64,000 nucleotides of DNA, taken from positions 90,707 to 154,706 of the forward strand of contig JABCPU010000145.1 of NCBI GenBank assembly GCA_016800925.1. Direction: 5' to 3'. The position numbers were made by a program, and so were the translations under genes. This DNA comes from Suillus spraguei. Taxonomy: Eukaryota; Basidiomycota; Agaricomycetes; Boletales; Suillaceae. Positions within the stretch are counted from its first letter, which is position 1. Each line of letters opens with the position of its first letter. Of this stretch, positions 1-10,511 are shown piece by piece. Under the pieces are notes generated by a model, which saw only the letters and a list, made by a program, of their open reading frames with translations, searched no databases and had not been told where the DNA came from.

Positions 1-1425
1 TATACGATGAGGTAATCCTCTCCGCTAATGTGCATGAGATGCTAATTTTAACATTCTTTCCATAAGTTTAAACGGTTGTCATCAGTAGGCGACCTCGGAA
101 CTCCCCAGGACATCTCGAGCCTGGTTTCATTTCTGGTGACCCCGGAAGCACGTTTCATCACAGGTGTGTATATTGTACAGGCTTGGGTTTCATAAGCTCA
201 TAACTGATGGGTGTAACGCGTGGCTCTGCAGGCCAAACAGTAAGCATCTTTTCACCCCTACCGAGGGATGCGATCTCATATGATTCTAGATAACGATCGA
301 TGGCGGTATCTTTTTCGATTGATGGTGGATTTAGGTATAAGTTTCTAAATAGCAAAGATCTTCTCACCTACGAGGGATGCGGCGGTTTTTGATCGAAGGA
401 CTTTGGATCATATGGACATCACTTGTGTTTGAACGCCTTTTGTCACTTTATTTGCAATAGTGTGTAAAGCAAAATCCTCTCTAAGGATATTTATTACGTA
501 ATACTACGTTCTTCGTCAATGTACATTGATGGTCACTTCAACCAAACTAACAGCGACCACCGTGGAGACAATGGTCGGGCTGTGCCTTCATGATGGTCTT
601 AGTTTGCAGTGAGTTATTGTCCTTGTTGACTACGTTATGAGAAAGCTCAAGCGCTTATCTCCGACTCGAAAAGTCTTAGTCCAAAGAACAATCAAAAAAG
701 AAAAAACAAGTCCCTTGATCTAGGAACTTTCTGACCAACCCTAACTTTCATGTCCGCCCATGATTGGTAATCTACAACCCGCAGCTCAACCGCAGCTCGG
801 GCACCTTGCGAGCCCGCGAGTTGAGGACGAAATACCTTGAGGCTGTAGAACGGTATCGGCGTTGCCTGTACAAATTAAGCGATATTATGAGACGCGAGAG
901 GCTGCGGCTGAGAGCGCTCGAGATCGAATCTCACTTCACCTCCCCGTTCATACATCCAATGAAGCGCACACGAAACCATGTGTAACGTTCACTATTATGT
1001 GTTCGATCAATCCAGCAGCATGATTCAGGTGTTACAGGGTGTTACCATACCAGGTGAGTCAACCAATCATGTCATTTATCGCAATGTTTCCATTCGAGCA
1101 CTCGTATCTCGCAATTGCGTCTTTGCTAGATAAAATTTTGATGGTTACCCACGTAATCTGCTCAGTGCCTCCGCAGCCCGTTGACCCGGTTTTCAGATTA
1201 GTCAAAGCAACCTGAAGTGATCAATCCGCTCCCGGCGATCCTTCAAAGCTTCACCCTTAACCGGACGTGGTGTTATATGACATATCGATTTTGGAGTGCT
1301 GAGACATAATTCCCCCATGAACTCACGCTAATTAGAATTTGCAAAGCCGCACACAGCTACTATGTTCCTCCTATTTAGTCTGCTCTTTTCTGGACCTTCA
1401 TGTCATCAGAATCCACTTTTCCGGA
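1..1425. other. Left-edge stretch without a recognised gene
   Basis: I recognise no gene here. Two short open frames exist: 69 residues on the minus strand (158-367) and 73 Arg-rich residues on the plus strand (764-985). Neither matches a family I know, and neither has a convincing splice partner. The minus-strand frame could be an exon of a gene running off the left edge. The last 300 bases before the ferric reductase should hold its promoter, but I see no clear TATA box. Confidence 0.4.
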
Positions 1426-3808
1426 ATGTCTTTTTCTTCTAGTTTCTCTCTGGCTGACATAGACTTGCTCGCAAAACAAAATATCGAGTACCCTGAACAA
1501 GTGTGGTATACTATCGCCGCCTTTCTCTTCGTAATTGGCTGCTTCCAGTGGGGGTTATTCCTTCACTCCAAGTTCGCAAGGCGGGGACAGTATGGGTCTG
1601 ACGAAGAAACGGCTAGCTCCAATGGTGTTCTCAAGAAGTTTTCTCTTCGTCGGATTCCGCTTGCGGTCATAAATTTCTATCGCGTTATTGCCTTTAGATG
1701 GACTCTAGAAATAGGACAGTCCTATACCCTCAACATGGCAGAAGTTGTTGTGACTGTGGCATACATCGTCCTTCTGTTGACCTACGCCTTCATAAACGGT
1801 AAGCCCACAGGATTGTGTGCGTTTCCACTTACACCGCATTAACTACTAAATCACGCAGCCACCTCAGTCGAGGGTCAGAAGCTTGATATCACGTTCTGGA
1901 GGAACCGTATAGGTATGGTGGCGGCTAGTCAGTTTCCAATTATCACAGTTCTTGGGACAAAGAACAATCTCGTATCTCGTAAGTTGAAAGTTATGAATCC
2001 GACATGTCACTGAACTTTTCGCATCAGTGGTTACATGCATCAGCTACGATAGGGTATGCCACTTATTTATACACCACGAGGCGCTTACTCATGCATGTAA
2101 AGCTCAATTATATCCATCGAATGATGGCTAGGACATGCTTCATGCTACTTTGGATACATGCCGCGGCCCAAATAGCATCCTATCCCGAGTACGTATCTTC
2201 AATTTCGTCTTTGCAATTTTCTAATGGAGTTTATCGAAAGCTTCCAAGAACTTTTGAGCGAGGGATGGGTTCGTGCTGGCATCACTGCCCTGGTTGCTTT
2301 CTCTATTCTTATCATAGTATCACTGCGTCCCGTTCGCACTGGAGCCTACGAGGTCTTCTTCTACGTTCACTTTCTTGGCATCGGGTGGGTGTAGGATTTC
2401 TACGCGCTTATTAATTTTTGACTAACAAAACCCAGTATATTTCTCGTAGGAGGATATTTCCACACCAAAGGTGCTCAGTAAGTGCAAATCATTACAGACA
2501 GTTCCATTTCTGACTGGTGGTGATTAGCGGGTCGTACTGGATATGGCCCTCGTTTGTGTTCTGGGCTTTCGATCGCTTGGTCCGGGCCGTTCGACTTGTT
2601 GTATTCAATCACTCCTACTTTGGCTTTAAATCAGGATCTGGCACAATGGACGCGACGACAGAATTGCTTTCTGAAGATGTCGTTCGATTGCGCCTACGCC
2701 GACCCCCGCATTTCCATTGGTCCCCAGGGCAATCGGCGTATTTAACTATGCCCTCAGTATCAACGCTGCCATTCGAAGCGCACCCTTTTACTATTGCGAG
2801 TTTCGATTCAAGTCTGCTGTCGACCCCATCAGCGGAGGACCAATCCAGCGGTGAGGTTCTCGGATCTAGTGTTCCATTCTGGAAGGAGCTAGTATTCTTT
2901 ATCAACGTGCAAGAAGGGTTCACGAAAAAGCTAAAGGAGGTGGCTGCCAAGAAGGAAACTGTCAAGGTTTTTGTAGATGGTCCTTATGGCCCGTCTCCCG
3001 ACCTCGGTTCTTACGACACCTCTGTATTGGTGGCAGGCGAGTTGTGCATCTTCTCGTAATCACACAGTACTGATCGAATTCAGGCGGATCTGGTGTCTCG
3101 CATACCTTCCCGGTGTTCCTCAACATTATCGAGTATGTGTGTTTATTCGATTTCTGTCATTGATGTTTGATTCTTGTTGATAGACGCGTACGCAAAGGGA
3201 AAAGCTCTTGCACACGCGTGGTATTCATTTGGTCAATTCGCAGGGCTGGTGCGTGCATTTATAGCAATCCGCAGTTTTTTTTTTTTTTTTACGAAGTAAC
3301 GTCATGTTGCAGAGTGTATCCAATGGATTGAAGAAGCGCTTATCAAGGCTGTTCAGCTTGCTCCACCATCTTTGACAGTCTCTATCCGCATTTTTATCAC
3401 GGATTCTTCATCCACGACGCAATCCGACCCGTCCAGGGAAGACAATTCCAGCATTTCGAGTTCAACTGAGAAGAAAGGCGGGCCCCAACACGTGATAATT
3501 AAGAGGAATTCCTTATCATCGTTATTTTTATCGTTGCGCGGCGTTAAGATGGAAACTGGCAGACCGAATCTAGATGCACTGCTGAAAGAAGAAGTTAATG
3601 TAACCTCGGGGAGGATCTCGGTGAGCGGTAAGTACTAATTACGCCGGCCTCCGAGAACGTGCCACTGATGGGCGTGACAGTTTGCGGATCGCAGGGTATA
3701 GCGCGCGCAGTCCGTCATGCACTTCGTTTCCCGGTCTCTGGGCCTTTCAGTATCCTCAGTGGTGGACCGAGCGTGACACTGCACGTCGAGTCGTTCGGAT
3801 ATGCCTGA
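1426..3808 (+). CDS. Ferric reductase / NADPH-oxidase-like membrane flavocytochrome
   Basis: This gene encodes a FRE-type ferric reductase, which in this family passes electrons from NADPH through FAD and two haems across the membrane to reduce metal chelates. About eleven exons join with consistent phases: 1426-1798, 1859-1978, 2028-2053, 2103-2192, 2230-2384, 2436-2477, 2528-3036, 3084-3132 and three more to the TGA. The N-terminal part has several membrane segments and the haem-binding core (LNYIHRMMAR then WIHAAA). The FAD-binding part shows HPFTIAS. The NADP-binding part shows GGSGVSHTFP and the C-terminal VCGSQGIARAV. The start was set at ATG 1426 because the frame upstream of it opens only with TTG. 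The intron after exon 7 appears to use a GC donor at 3037. The gene converges on helicase copy A, with stops about 340 bp apart. A decayed partial copy lies at 30.0-30.6 kb. Family call sure; substrate inferred. Confidence 0.85.
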
Positions 3809-4145
3809 TAGTCCTGTCTTCTTAAAATTCTTTCACTTTATGCGTGACCTAGGTTCACGGGCATCTCGCAGTTTGTTACTGTAGCTTGTAAAGACTTTCA
3901 GTAAACTATATCCATCCTCTGCGACAAAAGGTTAGACGATATAAACTTCTGATCAGCTTGAATCACGCCACTCATCAGCACTTTTGACCATAATGATAGT
4001 GACGGATCAAGGTACCTGATCTATGGAATCGTTTGTCAAGAAGTTACAAAGACCATAGTAGTTACGCTCGGAGACGGGCGAAAAGATCGGAAGCGCCACT
4101 AAATGGCTGTAATATAATCACTGCTCCTAATATTTATACAGTATT
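3809..4145. other. Convergent intergenic gap
   Basis: This is a 337-bp gap between two gene 3' ends that face each other. It presumably holds both polyadenylation regions. No gene or repeat was recognised. Confidence 0.5.
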
Positions 4146-7100
4146 TCAGAATAACCAGCACTTGATTACGTGGTAGCACTGTTCTGCTATTTGCAGCAAA
4201 TTCGGTTGTGCTTGAGCCTCCTCGCGCTTCCTCGTCTCTTCCTGCTGCTTCTTCAGCTCGGCCAAGGCTTCCTCTCGGGCGGCCTCTTGCTGGCGAAACA
4301 ACGTCTGCTGTGCTTGAGCCTCCTCGCGCCTCCACTTCTCTCTCTGCTGCTGCTTCTTCAATAAGGCCGAGGCTTCCTCTTGAGCAGCCTTTCGCTCGCG
4401 CATGAGCTGCTCGTTGGCAGCATCATCATTCGCTTTCTTTTGTGCGAGTTTCCGTGCAGCAGCTTTTGCAGCAGCCAGTTCAAGTTGGTCATTCGAGATG
4501 AAGTGGAAACCACAAGCACATCGATAACCTTGTGACTGCTTGATCCAGCGAAAGCCTGCAGCACACGCACCCATTTCCCGCAACGTCTGCTGTGCTTGAG
4601 CGTCGTCGCACCTCCTCGTCTCTTCCTCCTTCTCCTGTTTCTTCAGCTTGGCTAAGGCTTCCTCTCGAGCGGCCTCTCGCTGGCGCATGAGCTGCTCGTT
4701 GGCAGCATTATCACTCGCCTTTTTCTGTGCGAGTTTCCGTGCAGCAGCTTCTGCAGCACCCAGTTCAAGTTCGTCGTTCGAGATGAAGTGGAGACGACAA
4801 GCACATGGATAACCTTGTGACTGCTGACGCATTTCCTGATGCAACCGCTCCTGGTGGGCAGCCGACGGGGGTGCTGCATTCATCGGCGATGTCGAGAGAG
4901 GTCTAGGTTGCTTAGAACTCGAAGAAGTCTGGGTAGTCAAAGATTTCATTCTCGGCTGCGGTGTCGGCGGTGGCGATGGAGTAGGGTTTGGCGGAGGCAC
5001 GTTTGATCGCGGATTGGACGACGGTGTTGGAGGTGTGGGGTTTGTCGTCTTGGATGATGAAGCAGCACGGACAGCGTCGGCATGCGCCTGTGCATTGGCT
5101 CTGGCTGCTTTGATATCATCGATTTTCTGTTTCACGACATTTGCTCGCTGCTGCGCAACCTGGGCATCAGCTATCGCATCCAATTCCGCCTTCAACTTAG
5201 CATCCAGCTCCGCCATGCGTAAATCATGCACCAACTGCTCCTGTTCGCGCTGTATCTGACGTTGCAGTTCCTCTTCTTCTAGTTTCTGTTTAAGCTCGAG
5301 TTCGCGTTTTCGCTTCTCCTCTGCACGTTCGGCTTCTTTGACACAGACAGGACAAGGGTCTGGCTTCGACTGATGGCATTTCCACTTCAGTTTGTGATTG
5401 GCAGGACACGTGGCCGAGTACGGGTGTTGACACGGCATTTGTGAATGATCCGAGATCTGATGACATTTCAGTGGGCAACGATGAATACCGCAGTTCAACG
5501 CGATGTCGCTAGAGATAGTGTGAGTAAGAAAAACGTTACTAATTCCTAAATTCTTACCATATCTCTGCGCATCCACCATCGGGACAATGAGTATCAAACT
5601 CTGACGCGGATTTGATCAGGACTGTTCGATCTGGGTGTCGTTCACATTTGATCGGGAAACCTTCATACATGTAGTCGCCTTGTTTGACGAGCTCGAAGAA
5701 TTTCCCCCAGAGCTCCTTACCCTTCCGAGCATTTATAAACGTCTGCGAGTTCCCGATTAGGATGAGTCCATCTCGAGCCCGGGAGATGAGCACGTTCAAG
5801 CGTTCAGGAGAGTTCATGAAACCGATGTCGTTGGATTCATTGGATCTTGTCAAACTGGCAATGACAATATCACTCTCTTCTCCCTGATAATTATCTATCC
5901 AGATAATGTTAGATGTGCGCTATAAGTCGAGTAGCAAAATACATACCTATTGTGGCAAGCCTAATGCGTTTCTTGGACGTCTTGTCAGTTGAGGACATAA
6001 GTCCGGCACGGATGAGATCATGTGAATCGAGGTCGTTGAGCACGGGGTCATTGTCTCTCTTCAGAATGTCTCGAAGCTTTGATAGCTGCCCAAGGTACGG
6101 TGTGAGAACAACTAGCTTCTCTGTCCCATAACCTTGCTGGGCGAGGTAGCGCACGATCTTCCAAACCATCTCTACCTCATAGGTATTCTGTTTCGACCCG
6201 GACGAAGCCTCATCGTCTTTGTCTGAAATACAAGAGTCATTATCCTCGGGATGAGTGTGGTTAATGAAGATGATGTTGTTCTGAATACCACGGATGTCGT
6301 CACGGCCCTGGGTTTTGGGAGCATCCGTGAGGTCGGGATAGGTAAGCTTCCTAATGAACGCTGAGATCTCTGGACGCATACGATGTTGGGCTGTCAGAGT
6401 TTCATGAGGGAAGCCCTTCAGAACCAGGCGCTCGAAGAGTGATCTGTTAAGTTCAAAGCCGTCACCCTTTTCAACAGTCAGCTTGTAGTTGTTGACTTTG
6501 GGACGCAGTTGCCTGTGAGGAGTCAACGTCAGCGAGATATCCTGAAATTCGGTATTGACTCGCGTACTTATGGTCACCGATGAGAATCATCTGGCTCGTG
6601 TTCTGACCCATCGCAGTGAGGACGTGGCTTTCTAATATTTCGCCAGCCTCCTCGACAAGTAGGACATCAGGATTCGCCGCATGAATTTCCTGTGCGAACA
6701 TAGCTGCTCCAGTTGTTGTGCATGCAATTATTCTCTTTCCCGCGAGAATTGCCACCCTGGCTTCCCCGAATTTGCGCATCAATTGATCTTGACATTCATT
6801 GTAATTTGTGCCAAGCGTGCAAATCTCCTCGAGGATTGACTTGCGTATCTCAGACTTCCATGTCTCCATCACATCCCGGCGTGCATCTGAGGGCATTTCC
6901 CAGATATCTCGCGCCTGACGCACATTGAGCTCGGCTTTGAACTGCCCAGCGTCAAATCCTCTGGACCACCGAAAGATGAGCTCCTCAGCATCAACAGGTT
7001 TACCGTCCCTGCCGACACGAGTCATTCCTGAATCGTCGTATTCTGGTACGTGGAATGCGTCGAAGTAGGTCGGTTCTTGGAATTTAATGTACGCGAGGAT

Positions 7101-8944
7101 ATCCCTGAAGCCAGTCTTCGAATCTATGAACTTGCCCATGGCGGTTTCTAGAGCTTGGCAGTGAGATGTCGACGAACGCTTCAAGTTGTCGATGATAGTC
7201 CAGTCCGCTCTGGATCGCGTGAAACGCTCTTTCTTCTGGCTTGCAATACTAAGATGGGCAACCTGCGCATTTGCTCTACTACCGAGGCGGACCATGTTAA
7301 TGTCCGGAATCCCGATCTTCATCAGATCTTCCAAGAATTGATCCAGGGCATGGTTCGTGTAGCAGACTACAAGGATTTTCTGCTGTGTGTGATCGTGGAT
7401 GGCCTTTGCAAGCAGCGCGCCAATGAATGATTTCCCAGTCCCTTTAGGATATCAGCAAAATAGCCATGAATGGGTCATTGATAAACGTTACCTGGGGGGC
7501 CTTGGATAAGGGAAAGCCTCTGCGTAAGTCCTGCTAATAGCGATGCCGCCTGCGACTTATCAAGGACGATACTAGACGAAAGTCCTAGGAGCGGCTTTAA
7601 ATTCACAGAAGGATTTATGGCAAGTGGACGTGTAACTTGGGCCGCGGTTACCGCAGCGCTACCGATGGTGTTCCCGTCCTTCCAGAACAGGAGCTCCTCC
7701 GACAATGGGATGACCTGCATCTCCTGCAGGGCCTTTAAGACCGGCTCAAATGAAAAGAGGGCGCTGTCAATTTGAACGAGTCGAATGGCGTTGGATGATT
7801 GCAACTGAAGGAGAGTCTTTGAGATGCTAGCCTCCCCTTCCAGTTGGAGTACGACAATAGGTGGTTTCTGCGCAAGTAGTTCCTCAACGCGGTGAACGCT
7901 TGCAAGACTGATTACTTGAGTTCCCGAAAGTATGCATACGAGAGACTGATGTTTGAGAATTCTAACGCCCGCAGGATCTTTTTCGAGATAAGTCTTGCGC
8001 TGCTCAACGGGGATACTCTTCATGGACTTGAAATCATCTCGGCATTTGAGCTTGATGCCCCATCGAGTTTTTCTGTCATCTGTACCGCTGTAAACGCCGT
8101 CGAGTGTGACTCCGTCCATGGTGAGCCCACGGTGACGCCCTTTCTTCTTCCCTATGACGGTCTGGAGTACTTCTCTCATCTGATATAACATATCTTCACG
8201 CAGCAAGCGGAAGGTATTATCCAGGTAGTCAGCCGTACGAGTTTCCTCGCCATCAGGATCCTCCAATACGCTGCTCGGGCGAATGAAAGGAGGCTGCTGG
8301 CAGAGGATCTCGTCTGCAGTTGGAAGAATGGAGATCTCCCTGAAATTGTCAAAATCATTATCATGGCGACCACCAGGACCACCGACTGCAGCGACGGGTA
8401 TACCGGACTCAGTGAATGTGGAAAGAATATGTCGGATACGGTAACCAGCGTCTTTGACAATCGATTGCGATGAATCGAGAAGCCTCGTAAGGATACTAGA
8501 CTTCTTTGCGAGGTCATGATAAGATGAGGTATTCCCAGTAGTGAGGCACATGAGGCGAAGGAGGAGTGCTGCAAATGCTTCTTGAGCTTGTTCATTGAGC
8601 TCGCCTTGATCGAATGCTTGGCTGAAGGCAGTCCAAAAAATGGGAGGATCAACTATGGCGGTGAGTAAATGATCCAAAACGTCAGCAAGGTCTGTTGCTC
8701 GGAAGAGATATAACAGAAGCTTGGTTGCAGCTCCATTGAGAAACTGGGAACTAGTATTGTGACGCATGGCAGCCTGAACTGCGCTTGGTCCATGGGAGCT
8801 CTCAACGATTTTATTGATGCAGGCCGCAGGGTCTTGTTGTGCACAAATCGCTTCCAAAAAGAGAGCGTAGCTCCGTGCATCCGCGACAACTCTGCCATTG
8901 AGAATATCGTTAAAACGTTTCTCAAGCTGAGCTGCTCGATTCAT
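4146..8944 (-). CDS. Copy A: NFX1/ZNFX1-type SF1 helicase lacking the family's AAA+ domains
   Basis: The five-exon model (8944-7492, 7441-6568, 6512-5947, 5894-5558, 5508-4146) totals 4,593 nt and stays open for 1,530 residues. Superfamily 1 helicase motifs are complete. The P-loop GPPGTGKS is split by an intron. VCYTNHALDQFL, VEEAGEI (motif II), GDHKQLRPK, QHRMRPEIS and SPERLNVLISRARDG follow. Next come a Cys/His-rich NF-X1-like stretch (CGIHRCPLKCHQISDHS), a charged coiled coil and a Pro-rich linker. In copies B and C the linker leads into three AAA+ domains. Here it runs straight into C-terminal coiled-coil modules, of which there are about two (period 285 nt). The last module is cut short and ends in an unrelated tail. 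The start ATG aligns exactly with the starts of copies B and C; the frame upstream opens only with non-ATG codons. ZNFX1-like helicases act in RNA surveillance and antiviral or small-RNA responses in animals; the role here is inferred. Confidence 0.8.
4360..4890 (-). repeat. Tandem duplication of the C-terminal coiled-coil/Cys module in copy A
   Basis: Two units about 285 nt (95 residues) apart each carry GYxCACxxHFISND followed by an Ala/Lys/Gln-rich coiled coil with LAQKKAxDxAANEQLM. The block starting CAGTTCAAGTT occurs at 4476 and again at 4761. Copies B and C have one such module, at their extreme C terminus. The unit nearest the linker has lost the preceding GFRWIKQ segment. Confidence 0.8.
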
Positions 8945-10511
8945 AGGAGGCAAGCTAGTAGTGATACGATTCGTTGTGAGTGGTTGAGTGTTGAGAGAAA
9001 AACTACGCTCGTGGGGCCACTTTGGCAGTGCTGACACAAACCTAGTAATACTAATAGTAAGTAAAGTCTTACGTACATGAGCACAGGAATTTCAAGTTGC
9101 GCACCAAACATTCGTGCCCTGCATTTGTTTGGCAAGAGTCTGGGTGTTGTTCGCAAATGACTCGGATGCATGTAAAACGCATGTCGTACTAGGACAGAAA
9201 ATGCGGTTGAGTTGACTACGGACTCAGTGCTCAGCCGGGCTCACCCGGTAACATTGCACGATGAGAACGCTAATATTATCATAATATGATATGTTGCCTA
9301 TAATGCAGAGGAACAGTGGGTGATATTCCTGAATTCCCTCAGCAGATAAAGAGCATGGAGGATTGAACTTCTTCACCGCTAATAAGCGCAGAAGTTGCCG
9401 AGCCACCGGTCTAGTGAGTCGTATAGTTAGTAGTAGTTGTTATGGGTGTTGACGCAGATGCATGACGGATGAGAAACCATCTTTTGAAATACAGACAGAT
9501 CGACTTGTAATAATAACTCCGCAACTTGAAGGTCATCATGATAATGGATAATCCCATTTCTCGGTCGGTCCGAGCTCACTAGAGTAAAAATTTCTGACTT
9601 ATGTACTTTAACCCTTCCACTTGACGAGACTTCCTAAGTTAAGAACTTATGGGAGCCCTAATTGACATGGCCCGCAAAAGGTGACATAGACGATAAAGTC
9701 CGAGTCTGAACATTGAGACAATAAAATTGCCCCGACGAGCGACGAAGACTGAGATAATTCTAATTCACCATCATCAACAAGTTCAATATGATGAACATCA
9801 CCACTAAGTATACATGAATTTTCTAGATACACAGAAGGAAATCAGCAGATATTAAACAACGAGGACAATGAGATACTGTCACCACCTTGAAGGGAGCCAG
9901 ACATAGACGGGAGTCTTGTCTTCCCACAAAATGGTGGCCACGCAACAATCCAGTTCATCCCAAACACAACATCGAGATCACACACGACCTCGAACTCGGC
10001 ATCGGTAGTGAGGGCATGGCACGGACGTCGGAGTCACTAAGACCATGGAAATTTCACCGAAACGTGCCAGTGAACTTGGGTCCAAATGGCCGGGCGAACG
10101 AGCAATCAAAGACGAGACGAGAGAAGAATACAATTCAAGGTCGAAAGCAACAGACGCAGGAAGACGACCTATTTGAATGAGTCCCAGCGGTAAAACACGA
10201 TATAACCCACTCCTTTATGGTAGCGGGAATAATTCTACATCATGTGCACGGTCGCGTTCGGAAGCCAATAGAAGCACTTACCTTACTAGGAAGGTTCTGA
10301 GAAGTGGAAACCTTGGAAGTAGAGTATAGTGGTCTGGCTTTCCATAGTTTCGCTCATATATTCCCATCTGCAATTTACATATAGTACATCGAACCAGCAA
10401 TAAATCCGTATTCAGCGAGGCCATCATCGACTTGATGATACTTTGGATCTTCGATTCCTTCTGCTTGGGAGACTGATGCGGCAGGCCGTCCAAGTGGATT
10501 GGCCAGGCAAC
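8945..10511. other. Intergenic stretch between copies A and B
   Basis: This is the upstream region of copy A. The part nearest copy A, up to about 9.55 kb, is still recognisably similar to 38.8-39.4 kb upstream of copy C: shared blocks lie around 9181-9245 and 9460-9530. It is therefore part of the segmental duplication. The remainder (9.6-10.5 kb) holds only short unsupported frames. Confidence 0.55.

Noticed and set aside
3270..3290. T run in a ferric-reductase intron, considered as a terminator or assembly error
   Set aside because: It lies inside an intron with proper GT and AG ends and does not disturb the gene.
4099..4335. Short Arg/Gly/Glu-rich minus-strand frames at the 3' end of copy A
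   Set aside because: They are other frames of the repetitive coiled-coil coding sequence.
7892..8188. 98-residue plus-strand frame within helicase copy A, repeated exactly at 37703-37999
   Set aside because: It is the complement of well-supported helicase exon 1; its conservation only reflects the near-identical tract.
9887..10180. 97-residue plus-strand frame; its minus strand reads VVFGMNWIVAW, a little like a Gypsy protease region
   Set aside because: Too short, no catalytic DSG motif and no neighbouring retroelement domains, so it is not listed as a feature.
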